Shown here piece by piece: positions 45,908-55,792 of a stretch of 64,000 nucleotides of DNA. Positions within the stretch are counted from its first letter, which is position 1. Each line of letters opens with the position of its first letter. Below the pieces are notes generated by a model. The model worked only from the letters and a program-made list of their open reading frames with translations, ran no database searches and was not told where the DNA came from. The translations under genes and the position numbers were made by a program. The DNA comes from Mycobacterium lacus (GTDB lineage Bacteria; Actinomycetota; Actinomycetes; Mycobacteriales; Mycobacteriaceae): assembly GCF_010731535.1 (NCBI RefSeq), contig NZ_AP022581.1:744001-808000 (forward strand). The letters are read 5' to 3'.

Positions 45908-46660
45908 TCACGGCAGCGCGGCGAGCAATGACGTTGGCGCCGCGGGCGCCGCGGGCGCACCGGGGGCCGCCGGCTGGGGCTGCGCCCCCGCGACGGCGCC
46001 CGCCGCAAGCGCCGGAATGTCTTGCGGCAGCGAGACCTGTTGAGGCAGCTGTACCGGGAGGTAGGGCAGCGACGGCATGTCGACCTTAGCCGTCGGGACC
46101 AGACCAGGGGCCCCCGCCGGTGCGGCCGCCGGGGCAGCCGGGGTGCTGCCGGGAATCGCGGGGATGCCCGGCAGCCCGGGAATCGCCGGGGCCGCCGGTG
46201 CGGCGGGTGCCGCCGGCGCGGTGATCCCCGGCAGGGGAGCGTTCACCCCGGGAATCGACGGAGTCACCGCCGGGGCCGAAGCGGGTGCCGCCGGCGCGGT
46301 GATCCCCGGCAGGGGAGCGTTCACCCCGGGAATCGACGGAGTCACCGACGGGGCCGAAGCGGGTGCCGCCGGTGCGGCCGGGGTTAAGCCCGGTATGCCC
46401 GGCACGGTCGCGGGCGCCGGCTCGGGCGCCCGCGCGGGCGCCACCGGCGGGGTGGCGCCGAGCGCCGTCGCGAAGTTTTGCAATATCTGTGGCGCGTTGG
46501 CCGCCGAGGCGATCAGCTGTTGGGCAACGCTGGCCGGGTTGGGCGCCGCCGGCTCCGGCGGAGGTGCCGGGTCGGCGTGGGCGATACCGCCCGTCAATAG
46601 CGCGGCCGACGATCCGACCAAGACGGCGCCGACGCGTACGTACGTCCAGATGGTTGGCAT
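45908..46660 (-). CDS. Secreted Ala/Pro-rich protein with tandem repeats (Rv1158c-like)
   Basis: A 250-aa exported protein with a signal peptide (VGAVLVGSSAALLTGGIAHA DP). The mature part is nearly all Pro, Ala, Gly and Val, with two perfect copies of a 26-residue unit (VTPSIPGVNAPLPGITA in each). Such proteins are surface or cell-wall linked and of unknown function. It is slightly longer than I recall for the M. tuberculosis homologue, consistent with the duplicated unit. Start ATG 46660 (MPTIWTYVRVGAV) has a good ribosome site. Confidence 0.87.
   Translation of the reverse strand: MPTIWTYVRVGAVLVGSSAALLTGGIAHADPAPPPEPAAPNPASVAQQLIASAANAPQILQNFATALGATPPVAPARAPEPAPATVPGIPGLTPAAPAAPASAPSVTPSIPGVNAPLPGITAPAAPASAPAVTPSIPGVNAPLPGITAPAAPAAPAAPAIPGLPGIPAIPGSTPAAPAAAPAGAPGLVPTAKVDMPSLPYLPVQLPQQVSLPQDIPALAAGAVAGAQPQPAAPGAPAAPAAPTSLLAALP
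46203..46358. repeat. 78-bp tandem duplication inside the secreted-protein gene
   Basis: Two 78-bp units (46203-46280 and 46281-46358) differ by only one base (ACCGCC/ACCGAC) and a third partial copy follows. They are in frame (26 codons), so the copy number can vary without breaking the gene. Confidence 0.85.
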
Positions 46661-46784
46661 GACTCTCCCTGGTTGTCGATGACGGGACCCCGACAGGACC
46701 CGAGCCCGAAGGTATCGCGGTACAAAAGTGACTCAAGTGACACGTGTGGCGGTTATCCGATCGTTACGGATACGTGTGGTGGCG

Positions 46785-48041
46785 GTGACCGGACACCTGG
46801 AGAACGAGTTCGCGGCTAGAGTCGGGCGGATAAACACCACCTCAGCGAGCCCGGCGGTAACCGCCTGGACGACACGCGCGGCGCCGGTGCTGCTGATCCT
46901 CAGCGTCGCGGCGCGGCTCGCCTGGACCTATCTGATGCCCAACGGCGCGAACTTCGTCGACCTGCATGTCTACGTGGGCGGCGCGGCCGCGCTGGACCAT
47001 CCCGGCACCCTGTACAGCTACGTTTACGCCGACCAGACGCCGGACTTCCCGCTGCCGTTCACGTATCCGCCGTTCGCGGCGGTCGTCTTCTACCCGCTGC
47101 ATCTGCTGCCGTTCGGCCCGGTCGCCCTGCTGTGGCAGGTCGCGACGATCGCCGCGCTGTACGGCGTGGTCCGGATCAGCCAGCGGTTGATCGGCGTCGC
47201 CGGCCCCAACGGCCGGCGTGCCGCGATGGCCTGGACCGCAATCGCCATCTGGATCGAGCCACTGCGCAGCAACTTCGACTACGGGCAGATCAATGTGCCG
47301 CTGGTGCTGGCGGTGCTGTGGGCGGTCCACACCACGCGGTGGTGGCTCTCGGGCCTGCTGGTCGGCGTGGCGTCCGGAATCAAGTTGACGCCGGCGATCA
47401 GCGGGATGTATTTCCTCGCCGTTCGGCGCTGGCGCGCCGCGCTGTTTTCGGCGGTCGTGTTCGTTGCCACCGTCGGGGTTTCGGTGCTGGTCGTCGGCGA
47501 TCAGGCCCGCTACTACTTCACCGACCTGCTGGGCGACGCTCGCCGGATTGGGCCGATCGCCACCTCGTTCAATCAATCCTGGCGGGGCGCGATCTCGCGG
47601 ATCCTCGGCCACGACGCCGGCTTCGGTCCGCTGGTGCTGGCCGGGATCGCGGCCACGGCGGCGCTGGCCATGCTGGCGTGGCGTGCCCTTCAGGATGCCG
47701 ACCACCTCGGCAAGTTGCTCGTGGTCGAGCTGTTCGGGCTGCTGCTGTCCCCGATCTCGTGGACGCATCACTGGGTGTGGCTGGTGCCGCTGATGATCTG
47801 GCTGATACAGGGGCCACTGCGCGCGCGACATGGCGCGCGGATTCTGGGCTGGGGGTGGCTGGCGCTGACCATCGTCGGCGTCCCATGGTTGCTGAGCTTC
47901 GCCCAACCAACCATCTGGCAGATCGGCCGACCCTGGTATCTGGCCTGGGCCGGGCTCGTCTACCTGGTGGCGACGCTGGCGACCCTGGGCTGGATCGCCA
48001 CTACCGGGAGAAGCGCCGTCGGAACGGTCAAGTCCCGATGA
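46785..48041 (+). CDS. pimE: PimE, polyprenol-phosphomannose-dependent mannosyltransferase
   Basis: PimE is a GT-C membrane enzyme that adds the fifth mannose (alpha-1,2) to PIM4, giving PIM5 and PIM6. The protein has about ten hydrophobic helices and the catalytic Asp in [15 protein letters not shown]; the loop [20 protein letters not shown] follows. The C-terminus has [16 protein letters not shown]. The start is uncertain: several in-frame GTGs (46728, 46737, 46746, 46785) exist. 46785 places the Asp at residue 59, closest to the M. tuberculosis numbering of 58. A convergent pterin dehydratase gene overlaps the 3' end by 14 bp. Confidence 0.9.
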   Translation: MTGHLENEFAARVGRINTTSASPAVTAWTTRAAPVLLILSVAARLAWTYLMPNGANFVDLHVYVGGAAALDHPGTLYSYVYADQTPDFPLPFTYPPFAAVVFYPLHLLPFGPVALLWQVATIAALYGVVRISQRLIGVAGPNGRRAAMAWTAIAIWIEPLRSNFDYGQINVPLVLAVLWAVHTTRWWLSGLLVGVASGIKLTPAISGMYFLAVRRWRAALFSAVVFVATVGVSVLVVGDQARYYFTDLLGDARRIGPIATSFNQSWRGAISRILGHDAGFGPLVLAGIAATAALAMLAWRALQDADHLGKLLVVELFGLLLSPISWTHHWVWLVPLMIWLIQGPLRARHGARILGWGWLALTIVGVPWLLSFAQPTIWQIGRPWYLAWAGLVYLVATLATLGWIATTGRSAVGTVKSR

Positions 48042-48312
48042 TCGCGTTGATGTCGCGCGCCATGTCGATGTCGTTTTGCGTGATACCGCCGACCGCATGC
48101 GTAACCAGCATGAAAGTCACTGTCCGCCAACGGATATCGATATCCGGGTGGTGATCCTTGGCTTCCGCGTGCTCGGCCACCCGGCGCACGGCGTCGATGC
48201 CGGCGAGAAACGTCGGAAACTTGATCTTCCGGCGCAGGATACCCCCGGCGCGCTCCCAGCCGTTGAGCTCGGGCAGTGCGGCGTCCACTTGGTCATCCGT
48301 TAACACAGCCAT
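48028..48312 (-). CDS. Pterin-4a-carbinolamine dehydratase-like protein
   Basis: A 94-aa PCD/DCoH family protein. The catalytic motif is [20 protein letters not shown]; the two adjacent His and the later His ([10 protein letters not shown]) are the active site. It dehydrates the 4a-carbinolamine of pterins in tetrahydrobiopterin-type cycles. Mycobacteria lack known aromatic hydroxylases of this type, so the substrate is unclear. It overlaps pimE tail to tail by 14 bp and is divergent from mutT2, 27 bp away. Confidence 0.92.
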   Translation of the reverse strand: MAVLTDDQVDAALPELNGWERAGGILRRKIKFPTFLAGIDAVRRVAEHAEAKDHHPDIDIRWRTVTFMLVTHAVGGITQNDIDMARDINAIIGT

Positions 48313-48339
48313 GCTTTCGACGGTATACCGTCACTGGCC

Positions 48340-48735
48340 ATGGCCGACCAGATCGTCGTCGCCGGTGCCGTCATCTGCGGCGCCACGGTCCTGGTGGCGC
48401 AACGGGTTCGGCCACCGGAGTTGGCGGGCCGCTGGGAACTACCAGGCGGCAAGGTCTCGCCCGGCGAAACCGAGCGCGCCGCGCTGGCCCGCGAACTGGC
48501 CGAGGAACTGGGCCTCGAGGTTGGTGACGTCGCAGTGGGTGACCGTCTGGGCGGCGATATTTCGCTGAATGCCGACACGACGCTGCGCGCGTACCGCGTG
48601 CGCCTGATTCGCGGCGAACCGCACGCGCGCGACCACCGAGCGTTGCGCTGGGTGAGCGCGGCTGAACTGCACGCGCTCGACTGGGTGCCGGCCGACCGCG
48701 GCTGGCTTGCCGACCTGACTCGGGCCGTTACCTGA
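48340..48735 (+). CDS. mutT2: MutT2 Nudix hydrolase
   Basis: A 131-aa Nudix pyrophosphohydrolase with the full Nudix box (GGKVSPGETERAALARELAE, then ELG). It cleanses the nucleotide pool; M. tuberculosis MutT2 acts on dCTP/5-methyl-dCTP and oxidised nucleotides. The start ATG 48340 follows a divergent gene closely. Confidence 0.92.
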   Translation: MADQIVVAGAVICGATVLVAQRVRPPELAGRWELPGGKVSPGETERAALARELAEELGLEVGDVAVGDRLGGDISLNADTTLRAYRVRLIRGEPHARDHRALRWVSAAELHALDWVPADRGWLADLTRAVT

Positions 48736-49028
48736 AGGACGTCACAGCCATTACCCAGCCATCGCACAGCGCGATCGGGGCAAGCCGCCCTGCGCTGAAA
48801 TTAGACTGGGCAAAGACAGCGCGACCGAGCCCAAACCTGGATTTGCGTGCCGGTGGCGATCGCGATGGTTTCACGGACACGTCCCCGCAGAATCACGACG
48901 CTGATGACCCCGGTTCCTGTTGACCCGCTGTGCATGATGAGAAATGTCGCGGGACCCGCGCCGGGGCCCGGTCACCTGCCGGCCAGCGCGGGCCGACCGT
49001 GTGCGCTATCGACGAGGAGGCCTGACCC
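48736..49028. other. Upstream region of narGHJI
   Basis: This 293-bp gap holds no gene I can support. It ends with GACGAGGAGGCC, the ribosome site of narG, and must carry the nar promoter and any control sites. I could not identify a definite binding site by eye. Confidence 0.5.
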
Positions 49029-52000
49029 TTGACCGTGACACCACACGTCGGTGGACCGCTCGAGGAGCTGCTGGAACGCAGCGGCCGCTTCTTCACCCCG
49101 GGTGAGTTCTCGGCCGATCTGCGCACGGTGACCAGGCGCGGCGGCCGCGGAGGTGACGTGTTCTACCGGGACCGGTGGAGCCACGACAAGGTGGTCCGCT
49201 CCACTCACGGCGTCAACTGCACCGGATCGTGCTCGTGGAAGATCTACGTCAAGGACGGGATCATCACCTGGGAGACCCAGCAGACCGACTATCCTTCGGT
49301 GGGCCCGGACCGGCCCGAGTATGAGCCACGCGGCTGTCCGCGGGGTGCGTCGTTCTCCTGGTACAGCTACTCGCCCACGCGGGTGCGCTATCCGTACGCC
49401 CGGGGCGTGCTGGTCGACATGTATCGGGAGGCCAAGGCCCGCCTTGGTGACCCGGTACTGGCGTGGGCCGACATCCAGGCCGATCCGGAGCGCCGTCGCC
49501 GCTATCAGCAGGCGCGCGGCAAGGGGGGGCTGATCCGGGTGAGCTGGGCCGAGGCCAGCGAGATGGTGGCCGCGGCCCACGTGCACACCATCAAGACATA
49601 CGGCCCGGACCGGGTCGCCGGCTTCACGCCGATCCCGGCGATGTCGATGGTGAGCCACGCCGCGGGATCGCGGTTCATCGAACTTATCGGCGGCGTGATG
49701 ACGTCGTTCTATGACTGGTACGCCGACCTTCCGGTGGCCTCGCCGCAGGTGTTCGGTGACCAGACCGACGTACCCGAATCCGGGGACTGGTGGGATGCGT
49801 CCTATCTGGTCATGTGGGGCTCCAACGTCCCGGTCACCCGGACGCCCGACGCGCACTGGATGGCCGAGGCGCGTTACCGGGGCGCCAAAGTCGTTGTGGT
49901 CAGCCCGGATTACGCCGACAACACCAAATTCGCCGACGAGTGGATGAGGTGTGCCGCGGGCACCGACGCCGCGCTGGCCATGGCGATGGGCTACGTGATT
50001 CTCACGGAATGCTATGTGCAAAAACAGGTTCCGTTCTTCACCGACTTTGCGCGTCGCTACACCGATTTGCCGTTCCTGATCAAGCTCGAACGGCGAGGCG
50101 ACGCGCTGGTGCCGGGAAAGTTCTTGACCGCGGCAGACATTGGCGAAGAGGTCGAGAACGCCGCGTTCAAACCCGCGCTCCTGGACGAGGTTACCGACCG
50201 TGTCGTTGTCCCACACGGCTCGCTGGGATTCCGCTTCGGCGAGGACGGTGTCGGAAAGTGGAACCTGGACCTGGGTTCGGTGGTGCCGGCGCTGAGCGTC
50301 CAACGCGCCGATCAAAACGCTCAACCGATTGAACTGCCCAGCTTCGACACGATCGATGGCCACGGCGAGACGGTGTCGCGTGGCGTGCCGGCGCGCCGCG
50401 TCGGCACGCATCTAGTGTGCACGGTGTTCGACCTGATGCTGGCCCAGTACGGGGTGCGGCGCGACGGGCTGCCCGGCGAATGGCCCACCGACTACGACGA
50501 TCCCACCGGGCAGAACACTCCCGCCTGGCAGGAATCGATCACCGGAGTGCCGGCCGCGCAGGCCATTCGCATCGCCCGGGAATTCGCGCGCAACGCGGAG
50601 GAATCCGGCGGGCGATCCATGGTCATCATGGGCGGCGGCATCTGCCACTGGTTCCACAGCGACGTCATCTACCGCTCGGTGTTGGCGCTGCTGATGTTGA
50701 CCGGGTCGATGGGTCGAAACGGCGGCGGGTGGGCGCACTACGTCGGTCAGGAGAAGGTCCGTCCCCTGACCGGGTGGCAGACCATGGCCAACGCGACCGA
50801 CTGGGCGCGGCCACCGCGGCAGGTGCCCGGCACCTCGTACTGGTATGTCCACACCGACCAGTGGCGCTACGACAGCTACGGGGCCGACAAGCTGGCCAGC
50901 CCGGTCGGCCGCGGCAGGTTCGCCGGCAAGCAAACGATGGATCTGCTGGCGTCGGCGGCGGCGATGGGCTGGAGTCCCTTCTACCCGCAGTTCGACCGGT
51001 CCAGCCTGGATGTCGCCGACGAGGCGCGGGAGGCGGGCCGCGACGTCGCGGACTACATCACAGAACAACTCGCCCGGCGCAACCTGAAGCTGTCGGTCAG
51101 CGATCCCGACAACCCGGTCAACTGGCCGCGCGTGCTCACCGTCTGGCGGTCCAACCTGATCGGCTCGTCGGGCAAGGGCGGCGAGTACTTCCTGCGGCAT
51201 TTGCTGGGCACCGACTCCAACGTGCAGGTGCAACCCCCGGCCGACGGCATCCCGGAGGGCAAGCTCGACCTGATGATGTCGATCGACTTCCGGATGACGT
51301 CGACAACGTTGGTGTCCGACGTGGTGCTGCCCGCCGCGACCTGGTACGAGAAGCACGACCTGTCCAGCACCGACATGCACCCGTACGTGCACGCGTTCAG
51401 TCCCGCCATCGACCCGCCGTGGGAAACCCGTTCGGACTTCGACGCATTCGCCACCATCGCTCGTGTGTTTTCCACGTTGGCCAAGTGTCATCTGGGTACG
51501 CGTAACGATGTGGTGCTGACCGCGCTGTCGCACGACACCCCGGATGCGATGGCGTATCCCGATGGCACCGAACGCGATTGGCTGCACGCCGGTGAAACCC
51601 CGACACCGGGCAGGACGATGGGCAAGCTCACGGTCGTGGAGCGAGACTACGCCGCGACCTACGACAAGTGGCTCACCCTGGGACCGCTCATCGACAAGTT
51701 CGGGATGACCGTCAAGGGCTACACGGTCCATCCCTTCCGCGAGGTCGACGAACTGGCTGCCAAGTTCGGGGTGATGAATTCCGGTGCGGCCGCGGGCCGT
51801 CCGGCGATCACCACGGCCCGTCGGATGGCCGATACAATCCTGGCCCTGTCTCCGACGTGCAATGGCCGTCTCGCCGTCGAGGGATTCCGCGAGCTGGAGA
51901 AGCGCACCGGACAACGGCTTGCACATCTGGCCGAGGGCAGCGAGGAACGCCGGATCACCTACGCCGATACCCAGGCCCGTCCGGTCCCCGTGATCACCAG

Positions 52001-52679
52001 CCCGGAATGGTCCGGCAGCGAGACCGGTGGCCGCCGCTACGCCCCGTTCACGATCAACATCGAGCACCTCAAGCCGTTCCACACCCTCACCGGACGGATG
52101 CACTTCTATGTCGCCCACGACTGGGTCGAGGAGCTCGGCGAACAGCTGCCCGTCTATCGGCCGCCGCTGGACATGGCCCGGCTGTTCAACCAGCCCCACC
52201 TCGGATCCATCGAGGATGGCATCGGGCTCACGGTGCGCTACCTGACGCCGCACTCGAAATGGTCGTTCCACTCCACATACCAGGACAACCTGTACATGCT
52301 GTCGTTGTCGCGCGGTGGACCGACGATGTGGATGAGCCCGGGCGATGCGGCGAAAATCCAAGTCCGCGACAACGATTGGGTCGAGGCGGTCAACGCCAAC
52401 GGCATCTACGTGTGCCGGGCGATCGTCTCGCACCGCATGCCCGACGGCGTGGTGTTCGTCTACCACGTGCAGGAACGCACCGTGGACGTGCCGCGCACCG
52501 AGACCAACAACAAACGCGGCGGCACCCACAACGCGCTGACCCGCGTGCGGATCAAGCCCAGCCACCTCGCCGGTGGCTACGGTCAGAATGCGTTCGCGTT
52601 CAACTACCTTGGCCCGACCGGCAACCAGCGCGACGAGGTGACCGTGGTGCGTCGCCGCAGCCAGGAGGTGACCTACTGA
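49029..52679 (+). CDS. narG: Respiratory nitrate reductase alpha subunit NarG
   Basis: NarG is the molybdenum (bis-MGD) catalytic subunit that reduces nitrate to nitrite, at 1216 aa. The FS0 cluster ligands are clear: His60, Cys64, Cys68 and Cys103 (STHGVNCTGSCSWKIYVKDG; RGCPRGASFS). The MGD-binding C-terminal part has GPTMWMSPGDAAKIQVRDND. It is the first gene of the operon narG-narH-narJ-narI. The TTG start (49029) is preceded by GAGGAGG; a GTG at 49035 is possible. It is some 16 residues shorter than my recollection of the M. tuberculosis protein, mainly from small gaps (for example near DNVQVQPPADGIPEGKLD). Confidence 0.97.
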   Translation: MTVTPHVGGPLEELLERSGRFFTPGEFSADLRTVTRRGGRGGDVFYRDRWSHDKVVRSTHGVNCTGSCSWKIYVKDGIITWETQQTDYPSVGPDRPEYEPRGCPRGASFSWYSYSPTRVRYPYARGVLVDMYREAKARLGDPVLAWADIQADPERRRRYQQARGKGGLIRVSWAEASEMVAAAHVHTIKTYGPDRVAGFTPIPAMSMVSHAAGSRFIELIGGVMTSFYDWYADLPVASPQVFGDQTDVPESGDWWDASYLVMWGSNVPVTRTPDAHWMAEARYRGAKVVVVSPDYADNTKFADEWMRCAAGTDAALAMAMGYVILTECYVQKQVPFFTDFARRYTDLPFLIKLERRGDALVPGKFLTAADIGEEVENAAFKPALLDEVTDRVVVPHGSLGFRFGEDGVGKWNLDLGSVVPALSVQRADQNAQPIELPSFDTIDGHGETVSRGVPARRVGTHLVCTVFDLMLAQYGVRRDGLPGEWPTDYDDPTGQNTPAWQESITGVPAAQAIRIAREFARNAEESGGRSMVIMGGGICHWFHSDVIYRSVLALLMLTGSMGRNGGGWAHYVGQEKVRPLTGWQTMANATDWARPPRQVPGTSYWYVHTDQWRYDSYGADKLASPVGRGRFAGKQTMDLLASAAAMGWSPFYPQFDRSSLDVADEAREAGRDVADYITEQLARRNLKLSVSDPDNPVNWPRVLTVWRSNLIGSSGKGGEYFLRHLLGTDSNVQVQPPADGIPEGKLDLMMSIDFRMTSTTLVSDVVLPAATWYEKHDLSSTDMHPYVHAFSPAIDPPWETRSDFDAFATIARVFSTLAKCHLGTRNDVVLTALSHDTPDAMAYPDGTERDWLHAGETPTPGRTMGKLTVVERDYAATYDKWLTLGPLIDKFGMTVKGYTVHPFREVDELAAKFGVMNSGAAAGRPAITTARRMADTILALSPTCNGRLAVEGFRELEKRTGQRLAHLAEGSEERRITYADTQARPVPVITSPEWSGSETGGRRYAPFTINIEHLKPFHTLTGRMHFYVAHDWVEELGEQLPVYRPPLDMARLFNQPHLGSIEDGIGLTVRYLTPHSKWSFHSTYQDNLYMLSLSRGGPTMWMSPGDAAKIQVRDNDWVEAVNANGIYVCRAIVSHRMPDGVVFVYHVQERTVDVPRTETNNKRGGTHNALTRVRIKPSHLAGGYGQNAFAFNYLGPTGNQRDEVTVVRRRSQEVTY

Positions 52680-52681
52680 CG

Positions 52682-54328
52682 ATGAAGGTCATGGCCCAGA
52701 TGGCGATGGTGATGAACCTCGACAAATGCATCGGCTGCCACACCTGCTCGGTAACCTGCAAGCAAGCGTGGACCAATCGCGCCGGAACCGAGTATGTGTG
52801 GTTCAACAACGTCGAAACCCGTCCGGGCGTCGGCTATCCGCGCAGCTACGAGGACCAGGACCGGTGGCGCGGGGGATGGGTGCGCGACAGGAAGGGCCGG
52901 CTGCGGCTGCGCGACCGCGGCCGCATCCAAAAGCTGCTGCGCATCTTCGCCAACCCCAGGCTGCCGAGCATCGACGATTACTACGAGCCGTGGACGTACG
53001 ACTACGAAAACCTGACGCAGGCGCCGGCGGGTGACACCTTCCCGGTCGCGCCGCCGCGCAGCCTGATCACCGGTGAGCGGATGACGGTGTCGTGGGGATC
53101 GAACTGGGACGACGACCTCGCCGGGTCACCGGAGATCGTGCCCAACGACCCGATCCTGAAAAAGGTCGGCGACGAGGTGAAGCTGAAGCTCGAAGAGACC
53201 TTCATGTTCTACCTGCCGCGAATCTGCGAGCACTGCCTGAACCCGTCATGCGTGGCCTCGTGCCCGTCGGGGGCGATGTACAAGCGCAGCGAGGACGGCA
53301 TCGTGCTCGTCGACCAGGACCGCTGCCGCGGCTGGCGGATGTGCGTGTCCGGATGTCCTTACAAGAAGGTGTATTTCAACCACAAAACCGGCAAGGCCGA
53401 GAAGTGCACCCTGTGCTATCCGCGCGTCGAGGTGGGGTTGCCCACGGTGTGTTCGGAAACGTGCGTGGGACGGTTGCGCTACCTCGGGCTGGTGCTCTAC
53501 GACGTGGACCGGGTGCTCGAGGCGGCGTCGGTGGAAGACGACACCGACCTGTATGAGGCGCAGCGCCGGATCCTGTTGGACCCAGCCGATCCCGACGTGA
53601 TCGCTCACGCCCGGGCACAGGGCATCTCCGCGGAGTGGATCGAGGCCGCGCAACGGTCGCCGGTGTATGCGTTGATCAACACCTACCGGGTGGCGCTGCC
53701 GCTGCACCCGGAGTATCGGACCATGCCGATGGTCTGGTACATCCCGCCGTTGTCGCCGGTGGTCGACGCGATCAGCCACGACGGCCACGACGGGGAGGAC
53801 CTGGGCAACCTGTTCGGCGCGCTGGCGGCGCTTCGCATCCCGATGGCCTACCTGGCCGAGCTTTTCACCGCCGGCGACACCGCGGTGGTCGAAGGTGTGC
53901 TGCGGCGGCTGGCGGCGATGCGGTCCTACATGCGCGACATCAACCTGGGCCGCGAAACCCAGCCGCACATTCCGCACGCGGTCGGGATGACCGAAGAAGA
54001 GATTTACGGGATGTATCGGCTGCTGGCCGTGGCGAAATACGAAGAGCGCTACGTTATTCCGACCGCGTACGCGGCGGATTTGCCCGCGCCGGCCAATGTT
54101 GCCGGGGTAGAGGAGGCGGCGTGTTCGTTGTCGTACGAGGGCGGGCCGGGCATGTACGAATACGGTCCGTTCGGCGAGGGCAGCGGAACCCCCGTTCCGG
54201 TCGCAGTGGAGACGTTCCACGCGCTGCAGCAGCGACAGCGGGGAGGCGGCGGTCGCTCCAGGGTGAATCTCCTCAACTGGGATGGCAACGGCGCGCCCGA
54301 GGGACTGTTCCCGGAGCCCAAGCGATGA
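52682..54328 (+). CDS. narH: Respiratory nitrate reductase beta subunit NarH
   Basis: NarH carries four Fe-S clusters passing electrons from NarI to NarG. Cysteine motifs are visible: LDKCIGCHTCSVTCKQ near the start, ICEHCLNPSCVASCPSG at about 185, CRGWRMCVSGCPYKK (a Trp in place of Cys, as expected for the [3Fe-4S] centre) and CTLCYPRVEVGLPTVCSETC. Length is 548 aa. The ATG at 52682 is 2 bp after the narG stop; the narJ start overlaps its stop by 4 bp. Confidence 0.97.
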   Translation: MKVMAQMAMVMNLDKCIGCHTCSVTCKQAWTNRAGTEYVWFNNVETRPGVGYPRSYEDQDRWRGGWVRDRKGRLRLRDRGRIQKLLRIFANPRLPSIDDYYEPWTYDYENLTQAPAGDTFPVAPPRSLITGERMTVSWGSNWDDDLAGSPEIVPNDPILKKVGDEVKLKLEETFMFYLPRICEHCLNPSCVASCPSGAMYKRSEDGIVLVDQDRCRGWRMCVSGCPYKKVYFNHKTGKAEKCTLCYPRVEVGLPTVCSETCVGRLRYLGLVLYDVDRVLEAASVEDDTDLYEAQRRILLDPADPDVIAHARAQGISAEWIEAAQRSPVYALINTYRVALPLHPEYRTMPMVWYIPPLSPVVDAISHDGHDGEDLGNLFGALAALRIPMAYLAELFTAGDTAVVEGVLRRLAAMRSYMRDINLGRETQPHIPHAVGMTEEEIYGMYRLLAVAKYEERYVIPTAYAADLPAPANVAGVEEAACSLSYEGGPGMYEYGPFGEGSGTPVPVAVETFHALQQRQRGGGGRSRVNLLNWDGNGAPEGLFPEPKR

Positions 54329-54999
54329 GGTTGTCGTCCTTAGCACGGGACCGGTCGGCCACCAGGACGATGCGGGACCGGTTGGTGTGGCAGGCGGCCT
54401 CGCTGCTGCTGTCCTACCCGGAGGACGGCCTGGGCGGGCTGGCCGCGCGGCTGGACACCGTCGACGAACTGCTGGCCCACATCAGCGGACCCGCGGCGAC
54501 GCTGCTCGGGCGGACCGTCGAGGCGCTGCGTGCACGCGAGCCGATGGCCGTCGCGATGGATTACGTCGAGACGTTCGATATGCGGCGGCGCACCACGATG
54601 TACCTGACGTACTGGACGGCCGGGGACACCCGAAATCGTGGCCGGGAGATGCTGGCGTTCGCCACCGCCTACCGGGGCGCGGGGGTGGAGCCGCCGCGCG
54701 CCGAGGCACCGGATCACCTACCCGTCGTCCTGGAATTCGCCGCGATCGTCGATCCCGAGGTCGGGCGCGGATTACTCACCGAGCATCGCGTCCCGATCGA
54801 CGTGCTGCGCTGCGCCCTGGCGGACGCCAAGTCGCCGTACGCACATACCGTGGCGGCGGTCTGCGCCACGCTGCCGGCGGCAAACGACCAGGACGTGCGC
54901 CGGGCACAGCGGTTGGCCCAGAGCGGTCCTCCTGTGGAATCCGTTGGGCTGCAACCATTTACCTTGACCGTACCGCCCAAGCGCACCGAGGGAGGCTGA
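54325..54999 (+). CDS. narJ: Nitrate reductase assembly chaperone NarJ
   Basis: NarJ is the TorD-family chaperone that helps insert the molybdenum cofactor into NarG; it is not in the final enzyme. The 224-aa sequence shows WQAASLLLSYPEDGLGGLAA, DYVETFDMRRRTTMYLTYWT and PDHLPVVLEFAAIVDPEVGR, typical of the family. It overlaps narH by 4 bp. Confidence 0.95.
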   Translation: MRLSSLARDRSATRTMRDRLVWQAASLLLSYPEDGLGGLAARLDTVDELLAHISGPAATLLGRTVEALRAREPMAVAMDYVETFDMRRRTTMYLTYWTAGDTRNRGREMLAFATAYRGAGVEPPRAEAPDHLPVVLEFAAIVDPEVGRGLLTEHRVPIDVLRCALADAKSPYAHTVAAVCATLPAANDQDVRRAQRLAQSGPPVESVGLQPFTLTVPPKRTEGG

Positions 55000-55004
55000 C
55001 GGTT

Positions 55005-55742
55005 GTGCACATGAGACTAATCGAGATCTTCTGGGACGACGCGCCTTACGTCGTGCTGGCGATCGCGGTCGTCGGCACCTGGTGGCGGTACCGCTACGAC
55101 AAGTTCGGATGGACCACGCGTTCGTCGCAGCTCTATGAGTCACGGTTGTTGTCGATCGGCAGCCCGATGTTTCACTTCGGCAGCCTGGTTGTCATCATGG
55201 GCCACGCCGTGGGGCTACTCATTCCGGAATCCTGGACCCGAGCGGTCGGGTTGAGCGATCACCTGTATCACCTGCAGGCGCTGCTGCTTGGCCTGCCCGC
55301 CGGTGCGGCCACCCTGGCCGGTATCGCGTTGTTGATCTACCGGCGGCGCACCCGCGGGCCGGTCTTCCGGGCCACCACCCGCAACGACAAGCTGATGTAC
55401 CTCGTGCTGGCGTGCGCATTGGTGGCGGGCATGAGCTGCACCCTGATGGGTGCCACCCACCTCGGCGAGCTGCACGACTACCGCCAAAGGGTGTCGGTAT
55501 GGTTCCGGTCGATCTGGATCCTCGACCCGCGGGGGGATCTGATGGCGCACGCGGCGGTGTATTACCAGGTGCACGTGCTGATCGCGCTGGCGTTGTTCGC
55601 CCTCTGGCCGTTCACCCGGTTGGTGCACGCGTTTAGCGTGCCGATCGCGTACCTGTTTCGGCCCTACATCGTGTACCGCACTCGCGAGGCGCCGGAAAAG
55701 AACGAATTGATCGGTTCGGCACCCCGCCGGCGCGGCTGGTGA
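55005..55742 (+). CDS. narI: Nitrate reductase gamma subunit NarI (cytochrome b)
   Basis: NarI is the membrane diheme cytochrome b that takes electrons from menaquinol. The 245-aa protein has five hydrophobic helices; likely heme-ligand His are in MFHFGSLVVIMGHAVG and AAVYYQVHVLIALALF plus FTRLVHAFSVP. It starts at a GTG (55005), 5 bp after the narJ stop, with an ATG at 55011 as an alternative. Confidence 0.95.
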   Translation: MHMRLIEIFWDDAPYVVLAIAVVGTWWRYRYDKFGWTTRSSQLYESRLLSIGSPMFHFGSLVVIMGHAVGLLIPESWTRAVGLSDHLYHLQALLLGLPAGAATLAGIALLIYRRRTRGPVFRATTRNDKLMYLVLACALVAGMSCTLMGATHLGELHDYRQRVSVWFRSIWILDPRGDLMAHAAVYYQVHVLIALALFALWPFTRLVHAFSVPIAYLFRPYIVYRTREAPEKNELIGSAPRRRGW

Positions 55743-55792
55743 GTGGGCCGCCAGTTCGCCATTGATAGGCCCCCGCTGCCACAATCACCGAC

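Noticed and set aside
47132..48154. 340-codon ORF overlapping pimE in another frame
   Set aside because: Arg/Gly/Ala-rich shadow; the pimE frame carries the membrane helices and catalytic Asp.
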